Source: Burkholderia savannae
Lineage (GTDB): Bacteria; Pseudomonadota; Gammaproteobacteria; Burkholderiales; Burkholderiaceae
Length of the DNA stretch: 64,000 bases
Assembly: GCF_001524445.2 (NCBI RefSeq)
Contig: NZ_CP013417.1
Span: 434,001-498,000 of the forward strand
Direction of reading: 5' to 3'
Both the position numbers and the translations under genes were made by a program. This document shows positions 42,835-51,516 of this stretch, piece by piece. The first letter of the stretch is position 1; the number at the start of each line of letters is the position of its first letter. Under the pieces are notes generated by a model. The model was not told the origin of the DNA. It ran no database searches and worked only from the letters and a program-made list of their open reading frames with translations.

Positions 42835-43758
42835 TCAGAAATCGACCGGATCGTCGCCGAGATCGCCGGCCACGCCGGCCACGTCGGCCGACGCGAGCGC
42901 GGCCGCCCGGCGCGGCGCCGACGCGGACGCATCGAGTTCCGGATTCGTGAGCTTCTCGAGCACGGCTTGCGGCACCGGAATGCGCATCGTCGCCGCGACG
43001 TCGCCGCACTGGAACATCACGAGCTCGCCCGGATCGAGCGCGGTCCACACTTCGTCGTCGGTAAGCGGCTGCGTCGCGATCACCGCGACGCGATCCTCCG
43101 GCGTCGTGTATTTCGCGAAATCGATCGAGATGTCCTCGTCGATCAGGTGCGCGGTCGAGAACGGCCAGCGCCGCACGAGGTAGTGCAGCCGCGTCGAGCA
43201 GTGCGCGAACAGCGCCTGCCCGTTCGACATCAGGAAGTTGAAGACGCCGTGCCGCGTGATGTCGCGCGTGAGCTCGCCCACCTGCTCGAACAGTTCGGGC
43301 AGCGGCGGCTGCGCGCCCGGGAACGCATCGCGCAGGCCCTGCATCAGCTTGCAGAACGCTTTCTCGCTGTCGGTCGTGCCGACCGGCTGAAAGACGCCGC
43401 CTTCGAGGTCGGGCGAATAGTCGTGCAGATCGCCGTTGTGCGCGAAGATCCAGTGGCGGCCCCACAGCTCGCGCATGAACGGATGGCAGTTCTCGAGCAG
43501 GATGTGCCCCTGCGTCGCCTTGCGAATGTGCGCGATCGTGTTCTTCGACTTGATCGGATAGCGCTTGACCATCTCGGCGATGGGCGACGTCGCGGACGAT
43601 TGCTGGTCGATGAAGAGGCGGCAGGCCTTGTCCTCGAAGAACGCGATGCCCCAGCCGTCTGCATGGTGATCGGTGAGCCCGCCGCGGGCCGCGAAGCCGG
43701 TAAACGAGAACGTCACGTCCGTCGGTTCGGCGCAGTTCATTCCGAAGAGTTGGCACAT
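42835..43758 (-). CDS. YafJ-type class II glutamine amidotransferase-like protein
   Basis: A 307-residue protein starting MCQLFGMN. Removal of Met exposes the Cys2 nucleophile of Ntn-type glutaminases. Other class II marks are HADGWGIAFFE, TIAHIRKATQG and FAHNGDLHDY, as in PurF/GlmS-type glutaminase domains and E. coli YafJ. No synthase domain follows, so the acceptor is unknown. The ATG at 43758 is required to place Cys at position 2. The in-frame ATG at 43842 would bury it. It is divergent from pyrC. Confidence 0.9.
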   Translation of the reverse strand: MCQLFGMNCAEPTDVTFSFTGFAARGGLTDHHADGWGIAFFEDKACRLFIDQQSSATSPIAEMVKRYPIKSKNTIAHIRKATQGHILLENCHPFMRELWGRHWIFAHNGDLHDYSPDLEGGVFQPVGTTDSEKAFCKLMQGLRDAFPGAQPPLPELFEQVGELTRDITRHGVFNFLMSNGQALFAHCSTRLHYLVRRWPFSTAHLIDEDISIDFAKYTTPEDRVAVIATQPLTDDEVWTALDPGELVMFQCGDVAATMRIPVPQAVLEKLTNPELDASASAPRRAAALASADVAGVAGDLGDDPVDF

Positions 43759-43961
43759 ATCGCGGGTGCGGCTGAGGCTGGCGGGGAGTACACCGGACAG
43801 AACCGGTACAATGTCGGCTTCAAGCATATCACCGAGCCCCAAGCGGCAAAAGGCGAAAACCGCGCCCGAGCGGTTCCGTGTTGCGGTTTGCCGTCAGTCG
43901 GCGTCGCGCGCGGCCGGCGCGCAGCGCTTCGCCCGTCGCCGCGCGCCATTCCCACGACACC

Positions 43962-45020
43962 ATGAATGCTTCTGCCCCCGCCTCGCTGACCCTCGCACGC
44001 CCCGACGATTGGCACCTGCACGTGCGCGACGGCGCGATGCTCGCGGCCGTTCTGCCGCACACCGCCCGCCAGTTCGGCCGCGCGATCATCATGCCGAACC
44101 TGAAGCCGCCCGTCACGACGACCGCGCAGGCGCAGGCGTACCGCGAGCGCATCCTGGCCGCGCTGCCGGCCGGCATGACGTTCGAGCCGCTGATGACGCT
44201 GTACCTGACCGACAACACGCCTGCGGACGAAATCCGCCGCGCGCGCGAAAGCGGCTTCGTGCACGGCGTGAAGCTGTATCCGGCGGGCGCGACGACGAAC
44301 TCCGACGCAGGCGTGACGGATCTGCTCGGCAAATGCGCGAAGACGCTCGAGACGATGCAGGAAGTCGGGATGCCGCTCCTCGTGCACGGCGAGGTGACGG
44401 AGCCGTCGATCGACCTGTTCGATCGCGAGAAGGCGTTCATCGAGCGCGTGATGGAGCCGCTGCGCCGCGCGCTGCCGGAGCTCAAGGTGGTGTTCGAGCA
44501 CATCACGACGAAGGACGCGGCCGATTACGTGCGCGATGTCGACGCGGCGCCCGGCCAGATCGGCGCGACGATCACCGCGCACCATCTTCTGTACAACCGC
44601 AACGCGATGTTCGTGGGCGGCATCCGCCCGCATTACTACTGCCTGCCGGTGCTGAAGCGCGAGACGCACCGGGTCGCGCTCGTCGCGGCGGCGACGTCGG
44701 GCAACCCGCGCTTCTTCCTCGGCACCGACAGCGCGCCGCACGCGAAGGGCGCGAAGGAGGCCGCGTGCGGTTGCGCGGGCTGCTACACGGCGCTGCACGC
44801 GCTCGAGCTGTACGCGGAGGCGTTCGATCAGGCGGGCGCGCTCGACAAGCTCGAAGGTTTCGCGAGCTTCTTCGGCGCGGATTTCTACGGCCTGCCGCGC
44901 AGCGCCGACACGGTGACGCTGCACCGCGAGACGTGGGAACTGCCGCTGGAGATCGACGCGGGCGGGAGCCCCGTCGTGCCGCTGCGCGGTGGGGAGCCGA
45001 TCGGCTGGCGGCTCGTCTGA
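43962..45020 (+). CDS. pyrC: Dihydroorotase, class II
   Basis: Third step of pyrimidine synthesis, a zinc amidohydrolase. The protein is 352 residues. It shows the metal-binding [10 protein letters not shown], the carbamylated-lysine segment [44 protein letters not shown] and LGTDSAPH. The ATG at 43962 gives the E. coli-like N-terminus. The upstream in-frame Arg-rich residues are not conserved-looking. Confidence 0.96.
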   Translation: MNASAPASLTLARPDDWHLHVRDGAMLAAVLPHTARQFGRAIIMPNLKPPVTTTAQAQAYRERILAALPAGMTFEPLMTLYLTDNTPADEIRRARESGFVHGVKLYPAGATTNSDAGVTDLLGKCAKTLETMQEVGMPLLVHGEVTEPSIDLFDREKAFIERVMEPLRRALPELKVVFEHITTKDAADYVRDVDAAPGQIGATITAHHLLYNRNAMFVGGIRPHYYCLPVLKRETHRVALVAAATSGNPRFFLGTDSAPHAKGAKEAACGCAGCYTALHALELYAEAFDQAGALDKLEGFASFFGADFYGLPRSADTVTLHRETWELPLEIDAGGSPVVPLRGGEPIGWRLV

Positions 45021-45078
45021 AGCCCGGAGCGCGGCGGCCGGCGCGGCCGCCGCGCGTGACGGCATCGGTTTCGATGCG

Positions 45079-46194
45079 ATGAACGGGCCGCACGGCATGG
45101 GCGATCACGACGCTCAGGAGGGCATGAACGGCGCGCAGCGGCCAGAAGGCGCGCATGGCTCGGCCGATCCGCGGCGCACGGGAGCGACGGGGCTCGCCGA
45201 CCGGGCGGACGCGACGCGCGGCCCGGCCGATTCGCGCAACGCAGGTGAGCCGACGCGCCAGGATCACTCTGATCACGCGGATCGCCAGGATCATCCTGCG
45301 GTCGCGGGCAATCCACGCGAATCGCGTGCGTCTCGTGCGTCCTGTGCGGCGAACGATCGACGTGGGCCGCATTCTGCCGACGACGGGTTCTGCTTCGACC
45401 GAATCGATTGGTCCGAGCCGTGGCTCGCGCCGTTCGCCGCACGCGGCGGGCGATGGGCGCAGGCGGCGCGGCAGGGCGAGCGCGCGTGGCTGAGCATGCT
45501 GAACGACGATGCCCGAGCCGAACGACGCGCGACGGGCCGCGGCCTGCCGCTTCGTTTCATCGAGCAGGCGGCGCTGCCGGCGGGAACCGCGTACGAGACC
45601 CACATCGCCTTAACGGGCGCCGTCCCGACCCGCCACAACCTGCACGATTTCTTCAATGCGCTCGTCTGGTTCGCGTATCCGCGCATCAAGGCGGCACTCA
45701 ACGCGCGCCAGGCCGGCGCGATCGACGCAACGGGCGTCGGCCCCGTGCGCGGCGCCGTGCGCGACGCGCTCACGCTGTTCGACGAGAACGCGGCGCTCTT
45801 TGCGACCTCGGATTCGGCGCTTGCGGCCGCGCTGCGCGGTTTCGACTGGCCGACCTTGATGTGCGCAGCGCGCGCCGCGTGGGGCGCGCGCTGCGAGGCG
45901 CGGATCGTCGGTCATGCGCTGCTCGAAAAGCTCGTCGAGCCGTACAAGGGCTGCACCGCGCACGCGTGGATCGTCGACGTGCCGGCCGCGTATTTCGAAT
46001 GGGCGGACGAAAAGCGCCGCGCGTGGCTCGACGAGCATGTCGCGGCGGCGCTTGCCGCGACCGAACCGACGAGCCGCGGGTTCGCGCCTCTGCCGGTGCT
46101 CGGCGTGCCCGGCTGGTGGGCGGCGAACGAGACGCCGTCGTTCTACGACGATCCGCGAGTGTTTCGCAGCGGCCGGCGCGCACGCGCGGGCTGA
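45079..46194 (+). CDS. DUF3025-family protein, N-terminus uncertain
   Basis: The C-terminal ~270 residues match the DUF3025 family, commonly found beside pyrC and rnpB in betaproteobacteria: FDRIDWSEPWLAPF, HIALTGAVPTRHNLHDFFNALVWFAYP, GHALLEKLVEPYKG and PGWWAANETPSFYDDPRVFR. No function is known to me. The first ~95 residues from this ATG are low-complexity (Asp/His/Arg/Ala) with weaker third-position G/C. The real start may therefore be further in, or at 44989 overlapping pyrC. Confidence 0.75.
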   Translation: MNGPHGMGDHDAQEGMNGAQRPEGAHGSADPRRTGATGLADRADATRGPADSRNAGEPTRQDHSDHADRQDHPAVAGNPRESRASRASCAANDRRGPHSADDGFCFDRIDWSEPWLAPFAARGGRWAQAARQGERAWLSMLNDDARAERRATGRGLPLRFIEQAALPAGTAYETHIALTGAVPTRHNLHDFFNALVWFAYPRIKAALNARQAGAIDATGVGPVRGAVRDALTLFDENAALFATSDSALAAALRGFDWPTLMCAARAAWGARCEARIVGHALLEKLVEPYKGCTAHAWIVDVPAAYFEWADEKRRAWLDEHVAAALAATEPTSRGFAPLPVLGVPGWWAANETPSFYDDPRVFRSGRRARAG

Positions 46195-46251
46195 GGCCGC
46201 GGGGGCGAGGAGGCGCTGAACGGTCGTGGTGTCGGAGGGGGCCGATCATTT

Positions 46252-46408
46252 GCCAACCGCCAACCGCCAACCGCCAACCGCCAACCGCCAACCGCCAACC
46301 GCCAACCGCCAGCCGCCAGCCGCCAGCCGCCAGTTGCCAGTTGCCAGTTGCGAGTTGCGAGTTGCGAGTTGCGAGTTGCGAGGTGCCAAGTGCCAAGTGC
46401 CAAGTGCC
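46252..46408. repeat. Heptamer tandem array with successive variant blocks
   Basis: About 22 consecutive 7-base units: roughly eight CCAACCG, three CCAGCCG, three CCAGTTG, about five CGAGTTG and about four CCAAGTG. Each block differs from the next by one to three bases. It fills much of the 503-base gap between the DUF3025 gene and rnpB. A looser CCAAGC-rich stretch follows near 46550-46575. Confidence 0.93.
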
Positions 46409-46682
46409 CGCGCATTCAGCGACAGCGCCCAACCCTGAACTTCGTCGCGAGCGCCGCAGCTGAAATCAGAATCCGACTAAAGCCGGACCTGGAGCTCAGG
46501 AGGGGCACGAACGGGCGCTCGAGCCGGATGTCGGCCGGCGCTAATCAAGCGCCAAGCACCAAGCGCCAAGCAACGGCGCACGAGTCCCAACCTAGCGCGA
46601 ATCCGCACGCAACGCGCGATCGACCACCGAATCGGCGATGCATCGACTCAACCCGCCCCAAGCGAGCGCCGCGCCGCGGTGC

Positions 46683-46688
46683 TAGAAT
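46683..46688 (+). promoter_or_regulatory. Probable rnpB -10 box
   Basis: TAGAAT ends ten bases before the expected 5' end of RNase P RNA. The -35 region is not obvious. Confidence 0.55.
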
Positions 46689-46697
46689 CCCGCTCGC

Positions 46698-47108
46698 AAA
46701 GCAGGCCAGGCAGTCGCGGCTTTCGCGGTTCGCCGCGAAGGGCGAGGAAAGTCCGGACTCCGACAGGGCAGGGTGATGGCTAACGGCCATCCGTGGCGAC
46801 ACGCGGAACAGGGCAACAGAAAGCAAACCGCCGATGGCCCGGCGCAAGCCGGGATCAGGCAAGGGTGAAACGGTGCGGTAAGAGCGCACCGCGGCTGCGG
46901 CGACGCAGACCGGCACGGTAACCTCCACCCGGAGCAATTCCAAGTAGGCAGGCGCGCATCTTCGGATGCAGGACGGTGCCCCCGTCTCGTCTGCGGGTAG
47001 GAAGCTTGAGCGCGTCAGCAATGGCGCGCCTAGAGGAATGGCTGCCACGGGCCGCGCGTCTTCGGATGCGCGGCCTGCACAGAATCCGGCTTATCGGCCC
47101 GCTTTGCC
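46698..47108 (+). ncRNA. rnpB: RNase P RNA, bacterial class A
   Basis: Catalytic RNA that matures tRNA 5' ends. Conserved blocks occur in order: AAAGCAGGCCAGGCAGTCGC at the 5' end, GAGGAAAGTCCGGACTCC, CAGGGTGATGGCTAACGGCC, ACAGAAAGCAAACCGCC, AGGGTGAAACGGTGCGGTAA, CCGGAGCAATTCCAAGTAGG, GAGGAATGGCTGCC and ACAGAATCCGGCTTATCGGC before the 3' pairing. The ends are set by the P1 helix (AAAGCAGGCC near the start and GGCCCGCTTT near the end) and are good to a few bases. A terminator follows. Confidence 0.97.
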
Positions 47109-47120
47109 GCACGATGACGA

Positions 47121-47156
47121 AAGGCCGGCGCCGCATCATGCGGCGCCGGCCTTTTT
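47121..47156. terminator. Terminator of rnpB, usable by the convergent OsmC gene
   Basis: A 15-base perfect stem (47121-47135 with 47139-47153) with a three-base loop and a T run on the plus strand. Confidence 0.92.
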
Positions 47157-47205
47157 CCTTTTCGCGAGCCGAGCGGCCACGCGCTCGCGCCACGGGCGAA
47201 GCGCG

Positions 47206-47628
47206 TTACGCGGCGACGATCTCGAACGAATGCGACAGTTCGGCCGTCTTCGCGATCATGATCGATGCGGAGCAGTACTTGTCGTGCGACAGGTTGATCG
47301 CACGCTCGACGGTCGCGGGATTCAGGTTGCGGCCCGTCACCGTGAAGTGGAAGTGGATCTTCGTGAACACCTTCGGGTCCTCGCTCGCGCGCTCCGCCTG
47401 CAGCGTCACCGAGCAGCCCGTGACTTCCTGGCGGCTCTTCTTGAGGATCAGCACGACGTCATAGGCCGTGCAGCCGCCCGTGCCGACGAGCACCATCTCC
47501 ATCGGGCGCGGCGCGAGATTGTGCCCGCCGCCTTCGGGCGCGCCGTCCATCGTGACGAGGTGGCCGCTGCCCGTTTGGGCGGCGAACGCCATGCCATCCT
47601 GCCCCATCCAGCTAACTTTGCATTCCAT
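47206..47628 (-). CDS. OsmC-family protein
   Basis: A 140-residue OsmC/YhfA-type protein. It shows GQDGMAFAAQTGSGHLVTMD, PRPMEMVLVGTGGCTAYDVV with the conserved cysteine, and a second cysteine in SHDKYCSASIMIAK. OsmC proteins often reduce organic peroxides with this cysteine pair. The YhfA branch has no proven substrate. The ATG at 47628 follows TGGAG and is preferred to the longer frame. It is convergent with rnpB. Confidence 0.88.
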   Translation of the reverse strand: MECKVSWMGQDGMAFAAQTGSGHLVTMDGAPEGGGHNLAPRPMEMVLVGTGGCTAYDVVLILKKSRQEVTGCSVTLQAERASEDPKVFTKIHFHFTVTGRNLNPATVERAINLSHDKYCSASIMIAKTAELSHSFEIVAA

Positions 47629-47915
47629 GCGCGAGCTCCAGCGTTGCTTGATTCGGTTGTAATTCGGCATTGTAGCCCTGCCGGCAACGGTCGGCTGATG
47701 CGCCGCAAGACGGGCGGAGGCGGCGCCCGACGGCGCTTCGCGCCCGCTCGGGGCCGCACCGAACGCCCTCCGATCATTAGGGGTTTTACTCTAGCCGTAA
47801 AGGGCATTTGTTCACATGAATTCGCATATGAAGTTGATTTAAAAGGGAAAATTTTCAGTGCCCGAAGACGGGTCGTTTCCGTATTATGGGATTGAATTTC
47901 TCTATGCGGTTTTTC

Positions 47916-47944
47916 TTGTGCTGACGGCTTCCGGTTCGTATAAT
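47916..47944 (+). promoter_or_regulatory. Sigma-70 promoter of the candidate small RNA
   Basis: TTGTGC (47916-47921), 17 bases, perfect TATAAT (47939-47944), preceded by an AT-rich stretch (~47790-47890) that could act as an UP element. The expected start is near 47951. Confidence 0.8.
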
Positions 47945-47950
47945 GCGAAG

Positions 47951-48042
47951 CATTGGTTGTCGCGCTGCGACAACCTCAGCATGTCTCCTCCACCCTCCTC
48001 CTTTGGTGGATTAAGCCCGAACCAGCGGTTCGGGCTTTTTTT
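47951..48042 (+). ncRNA. Candidate small RNA with anti-Shine-Dalgarno loop
   Basis: A ~92-base unit between its own promoter and an intrinsic terminator, in the gap between the OsmC gene and rplM. Three hairpins are visible. The first is GGTTGTCGC/GCGACAACC (47955-47963, 47967-47975) with a GCT loop. The second is TCCACC/GGTGGA (47989-47994, 48005-48010) with the C/U-rich loop CTCCTCCTTT (47995-48004), which can pair with ribosome-binding sites. The third is the terminator AAGCCCGAACC/GGTTCGGGCTT (48013-48023, 48027-48037) plus T residues. This is the architecture of trans-acting sRNAs of the CCUCC-loop type. I do not recognise a named family. Confidence 0.75.
48013..48042 (+). terminator. 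Intrinsic terminator of the candidate small RNA
   Basis: An 11-base perfect stem, an AGC loop and a run of seven T residues. It also insulates rplM from upstream transcription. Confidence 0.93.
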
Positions 48043-48136
48043 CGTCCGATGCAAGCTTCGCTGGCCCTTCGGCGGGGATTTCACGCCTGCGAAGCGCGCT
48101 TCGTCGTCGGCGCAAGCCGGAGGAAGTCGGATTTCT

Positions 48137-48166
48137 TTGACCTCCTGAATCGATTTCCTTTATAAT
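48137..48166 (+). promoter_or_regulatory. Promoter of rplM-rpsI
   Basis: TTGACC (48137-48142) and TATAAT (48161-48166) with an 18-base spacer. The predicted leader to rplM is about 125 bases, long enough for ribosomal-protein autoregulation, though no known L13 leader motif was recognised. Confidence 0.82.
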
Positions 48167-48297
48167 TCAGGGCTTTTCCGCATTCATTGCCCACGGAAAA
48201 AGAACAGGGAGAGCCTGCATCGCGCCACGAAGCGCCTGCCAAGAGCAGACAAGCAGGAAAGAACGCTTGGGCATCAGCAATCAATTTTGGATCGATC

Positions 48298-48726
48298 ATG
48301 AAGACGTTTTCCGCAAAAGCCCATGAGGTGACGCGCGAATGGTACGTGATTGACGCGACGGATAAGGTTCTCGGCCGTGTCGCCAGCGAAGTGGCACGCC
48401 GTCTTCGCGGCAAGCACAAGCCTGAGTTCACCCCGCACGTCGACACCGGTGATTTCATCATCGTCATCAACGCGAGCAAGTTGAAGGTCACGGGCAACAA
48501 GACGCTGGACAAGAAGTACTACCGTCACTCGGGCTACCCGGGCGGCATCTATGAAACGACGTTCGGCAAGATGCAGGAACGCTTCCCGGGCCGCGCGCTC
48601 GAGAAGGCGGTCAAGGGCATGCTGCCGAAGGGCCCGCTCGGCTACGCGATGATCAAGAAGCTGAAGGTCTACGCTGAAGCCACGCATCCGCATTCGGCTC
48701 AACAGCCGAAAGCGCTCGAGATCTAA
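48298..48726 (+). CDS. rplM: 50S ribosomal protein L13
   Basis: A 142-residue protein, the standard L13 length: [20 protein letters not shown] at the start, [20 protein letters not shown], and [18 protein letters not shown] near the middle. The ATG at 48298 is the family start. rpsI follows after 11 bases, the conserved L13-S9 pair. Confidence 0.98.
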
Positions 48727-48737
48727 GGGGAGCCCAC

Positions 48738-49130
48738 ATGATCGGTAACTGGAACTACGGTACGGGCCGCCGCAAGAGCGCAGTCGCTCGTGTCTTCATC
48801 AAGGCTGGCAAGGGCGACATCGTCGTCAACGGCAAGCCCATCTCCGACTACTTCTCGCGCGAAACGTCGCTGATGATCGTGCGTCAGCCGCTGGAACTCA
48901 CGAACCACGGCCAGACGTTCGACATCAAGGTGAACGTGACGGGCGGCGGCGAAACGGGTCAGGCAGGCGCAGTGCGCCACGGCATCACCCGCGCGCTGAT
49001 CGACTACGACGCGACGCTGAAGCCGGCGCTGTCGAGCGCGGGCTTCGTCACGCGCGACGCTCGTGAAGTCGAGCGTAAGAAGGTCGGTCTGCACAAGGCA
49101 CGCCGCGCCAAGCAGTTCTCGAAGCGTTAA
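48738..49130 (+). CDS. rpsI: 30S ribosomal protein S9
   Basis: A 130-residue protein, [21 protein letters not shown] at the start and the basic C-terminal tail [11 protein letters not shown] that reaches the P site. The ATG follows AAGGGGAGCC. It ends the operon before a terminator. Confidence 0.98.
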   Translation: MIGNWNYGTGRRKSAVARVFIKAGKGDIVVNGKPISDYFSRETSLMIVRQPLELTNHGQTFDIKVNVTGGGETGQAGAVRHGITRALIDYDATLKPALSSAGFVTRDAREVERKKVGLHKARRAKQFSKR

Positions 49131-49173
49131 TCGCTCGTGCCGCACGCCGCCTTCGGGCGGCATCGCTGCAAGA

Positions 49174-49207
49174 AAAACCGCCAGTTTTCGCACTGGCGGT
49201 TTTTTTA
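49174..49207 (+). terminator. Intrinsic terminator after rplM-rpsI
   Basis: AAAACCGCCAG pairs with CTGGCGGTTTT around an eight-base loop and is followed by more T residues, 43 bases past rpsI. Confidence 0.94.
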
Positions 49208-49336
49208 TGTGCGGCCGGCTTGCGTCGGCGCAACGAATGCGCGAAAAACGCCGGCGCGCCACTTGATTTCGCCTGCGCCAGCACGATCTGCGGATCAGTC
49301 CTACAATAGCAGGCAATGGTTTTTTGGAGAGTTCGC

Positions 49337-49705
49337 ATGAACGCTGTTACCGAATCCGCGGCAACTACCGAGATGCCGGCTCCGTTCGTCTTCACCGACG
49401 CGGCGGCCGATAAGGTCAAGCAACTGATCGACGAAGAGGGCAACCCCGAGCTCAAGCTGCGCGTGTTCGTGCAAGGCGGCGGCTGCTCCGGCTTCCAGTA
49501 CGGCTTCACGTTCGACGAGGACGTCAACGAGGACGATACCGTGCTCAACAAGAACGGGGTCGTGCTGCTCGTCGACGCAATGAGCTATCAGTATCTCGTC
49601 GGCGCCGAGATCGACTACAAGGACGATCTGAACGGCGCGCAATTCGTCATCAAGAACCCGAACGCGACTACGACCTGCGGTTGCGGCTCGTCGTTCTCGG
49701 TCTGA
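49337..49705 (+). CDS. erpA: Iron-sulfur cluster insertion protein ErpA
   Basis: A-type Fe-S carrier that delivers clusters to apoproteins. The protein is 122 residues. The three conserved cysteines are present: [14 protein letters not shown] and the C-terminal [11 protein letters not shown]. The ATG at 49337 follows TGGAGAG and is preferred to the GTG-like start seven codons earlier. The sequence fits ErpA better than IscA in context (next to rpsI). Confidence 0.95.
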   Translation: MNAVTESAATTEMPAPFVFTDAAADKVKQLIDEEGNPELKLRVFVQGGGCSGFQYGFTFDEDVNEDDTVLNKNGVVLLVDAMSYQYLVGAEIDYKDDLNGAQFVIKNPNATTTCGCGSSFSV

Positions 49706-49724
49706 GCGCATCCGCGTCCGACGA

Positions 49725-49752
49725 AAAACGGGGCTGAATGCCCCGTTTTTTT
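49725..49752 (+). terminator. Intrinsic terminator after erpA
   Basis: AAAACGGGGC pairs perfectly with GCCCCGTTTT around TGAAT, with four further T residues. Confidence 0.95.
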
Positions 49753-49821
49753 TGGCCCGCCGTCGCCGACCGGAGCGGCGAAGCGGGAGCGCATCATCGC
49801 GCACGCGCCTGCTACATCGGC

Positions 49822-50700
49822 TCACGCCGCGCGCGCGCCGATTTCCGGCGCTGCTGCGTCGGCCGTGCGCACTGCGTCGCTCGCATGCGCGAGCCAATCG
49901 GTCGGCGCGTGTCCCGTGCATTGCGCGAATGCGCGCGTGAGCGCGCTCGCGCTGCCGTAGCCGACTTCCGGCGCGATTTCCTTGACCGCGTAGCCGCGCC
50001 GCAGCAGCGTCTTCGCGAGCCCCACTCGCCACTGGAGTAGATATTCGCCGGGCGGCACGCCGACCGTGTCCGCGAAATGCGCGGCGAAGCGCGAGCGCGA
50101 CATGCCGGCCGCGGCGGCCATCCGTTCGAGCGTCCACGGCAACGCCGGGTCCGCATGCAGCGCGTTCAGCGCCTTGGCAAGCCGGGCGTCGGACAGCCCG
50201 GCGAGCGAGCCGCTCGCCACCAGCCGGTTGCGCATCACGAAGCGCAGCAATTGCACGACGAGCACTTCGGTCAGCCGGTTGATCACCGTATCGTGACCGC
50301 ACGCGGGCGCCCTTGCCTCGGCGAACAGCGCATGCTGGACGGCGTCGAGCGACGACATCGACGCAAGCGGGATCGCGAGCAGATCGGGCAGGCCGCGCAG
50401 CAGCGGATTTTCGTCGCCGAGCCCGAATTCGATCGCAGCGGACAAGACCTCGGCGGGCATGCCGCCGCGCGCTTCGATCCGGTACCTGCCGGGCCGCCGG
50501 ATGAACAGCGCGCTCGGCTCGGGCACCGCGTGCAGGCCGAGCGCACCGCCTGTCACGCAGACGGCGCCCGAGCGCAGCAGGTGCATGTGGAAGCCGTCCT
50601 CGCAGATATCGAATGTCGACGTGCCGGGCAGCGTGCCGAAGTGGAACACGCGGGCGTGCAGCTCGAAGCGGGCGAGAAGACCTTTCAGGCGATCGTTCAT
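49822..50700 (-). CDS. AraC-family regulator with N-terminal cupin domain
   Basis: A 292-residue regulator. The N-terminal cupin-like domain (TFDICEDGFHMHLLRSG, FIRRPGRYRIEARGG) corresponds to the AraC-binding cupin type. The two C-terminal HTH motifs are WTLERMAAAAGMSRSRFAAHF and AVKEIAPEVGYGSASALTRAF. The ATG at 50700 is used. A TTG five codons upstream is possible. It is divergent from two glutathione-transferase genes and probably regulates them. The inducer is unknown. Confidence 0.88.
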   Translation of the reverse strand: MNDRLKGLLARFELHARVFHFGTLPGTSTFDICEDGFHMHLLRSGAVCVTGGALGLHAVPEPSALFIRRPGRYRIEARGGMPAEVLSAAIEFGLGDENPLLRGLPDLLAIPLASMSSLDAVQHALFAEARAPACGHDTVINRLTEVLVVQLLRFVMRNRLVASGSLAGLSDARLAKALNALHADPALPWTLERMAAAAGMSRSRFAAHFADTVGVPPGEYLLQWRVGLAKTLLRRGYAVKEIAPEVGYGSASALTRAFAQCTGHAPTDWLAHASDAVRTADAAAPEIGARAA

Positions 50701-50807
50701 GGGACGATTGGTCAAGCAATTGGGACTTGTCGACGCATATTGTCTCAGTGCATGCGATACATTGGCAACTCAGCTCACTGTCCCGCATGACCAGGAGGAC
50801 TCATTCG

Positions 50808-51512
50808 ATGATCCGATTCTTCTATCACCCGTCGCCGAACCCGGCCAAGGTCGCGTTGTTCCTCGAGGAGGCCGGCGTGCCTTATGAACTCGTGCCCGTC
50901 GATACGCGCAAGGGCGAGCAGCACGGTGACGCGTTCAAGGCGATCAATCCGAACGCGAAGACGCCCGCGCTAGTCGACGGCGATGTGACCGTGTTCGACA
51001 GCAACGCGATCCTGCTGTATCTCGCGGAGAAGACCGGCCAGTTCCTGCCGGACGACACGCCCGCCGCGCGCGGCGAGCTGCTGTCGTGGCTGATGTTCGT
51101 CGCGACGGGGATCGGCCCGTACTGCGGCCAGGCGGTGCATTTCAGGCACTTCGCGCCGGAGCCGAAAGCGTATGCGGCGAACCGCTACGACTTCGAGGCG
51201 TGGCGCCACTGGCGCATCGTCGACGAACGCCTCGCCACCCGCCGCTACATGGTCGGCGACGGCTACACGATCGCCGACATGGCGGTGTGGGGCTGGGCGC
51301 GTGCGATCCCGTTCGTGCTCGGCGACGGCGCATGGGAGCAGTTGCCGAACGTGAAGCGCCTGTTCGACGAGATCAACGCGCGTCCCGCCGCGCAACGCGC
51401 GGAGGCGCTGAAGGCGCGCCACGCGTTCAAGACCGATTTCGACGACGACGCGCGCCGCGTGCTGTTTCCGCAGAACGCGCGGCTTGCGTCCGCAACCGGC
51501 GCGGAGGCCTGA
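50808..51512 (+). CDS. Glutathione S-transferase family protein
   Basis: A 234-residue protein. It has an N-terminal thioredoxin-like domain (RFFYHPSPNPAKVALFLEEAG, then the GSH-binding VFDSNAILLYLAEKTG with the ES/DS-type motif) and a C-terminal all-helical domain ending in DMAVWGWARAIPFVL. The active residue is probably the serine of HPSPNPAK. The ATG at 50808 follows AGGAGGAC. A related gene follows after four bases. Confidence 0.9.
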   Translation: MIRFFYHPSPNPAKVALFLEEAGVPYELVPVDTRKGEQHGDAFKAINPNAKTPALVDGDVTVFDSNAILLYLAEKTGQFLPDDTPAARGELLSWLMFVATGIGPYCGQAVHFRHFAPEPKAYAANRYDFEAWRHWRIVDERLATRRYMVGDGYTIADMAVWGWARAIPFVLGDGAWEQLPNVKRLFDEINARPAAQRAEALKARHAFKTDFDDDARRVLFPQNARLASATGAEA

Positions 51513-51516
51513 CGCG

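Noticed and set aside
45079..45360. Frameshift or gene fusion in the DUF3025 gene
   Set aside because: No stop or frame change is needed. A poorly conserved head or misplaced start explains it.
46252..46408. CRISPR array
   Set aside because: Units are 7 bases, contiguous and without spacers, and there are no cas genes in the window.
47858..48148. A 96-codon open frame between the OsmC gene and rplM
   Set aside because: It runs through a promoter, three hairpins and a terminator that together form a better-supported small RNA. The residues look random.
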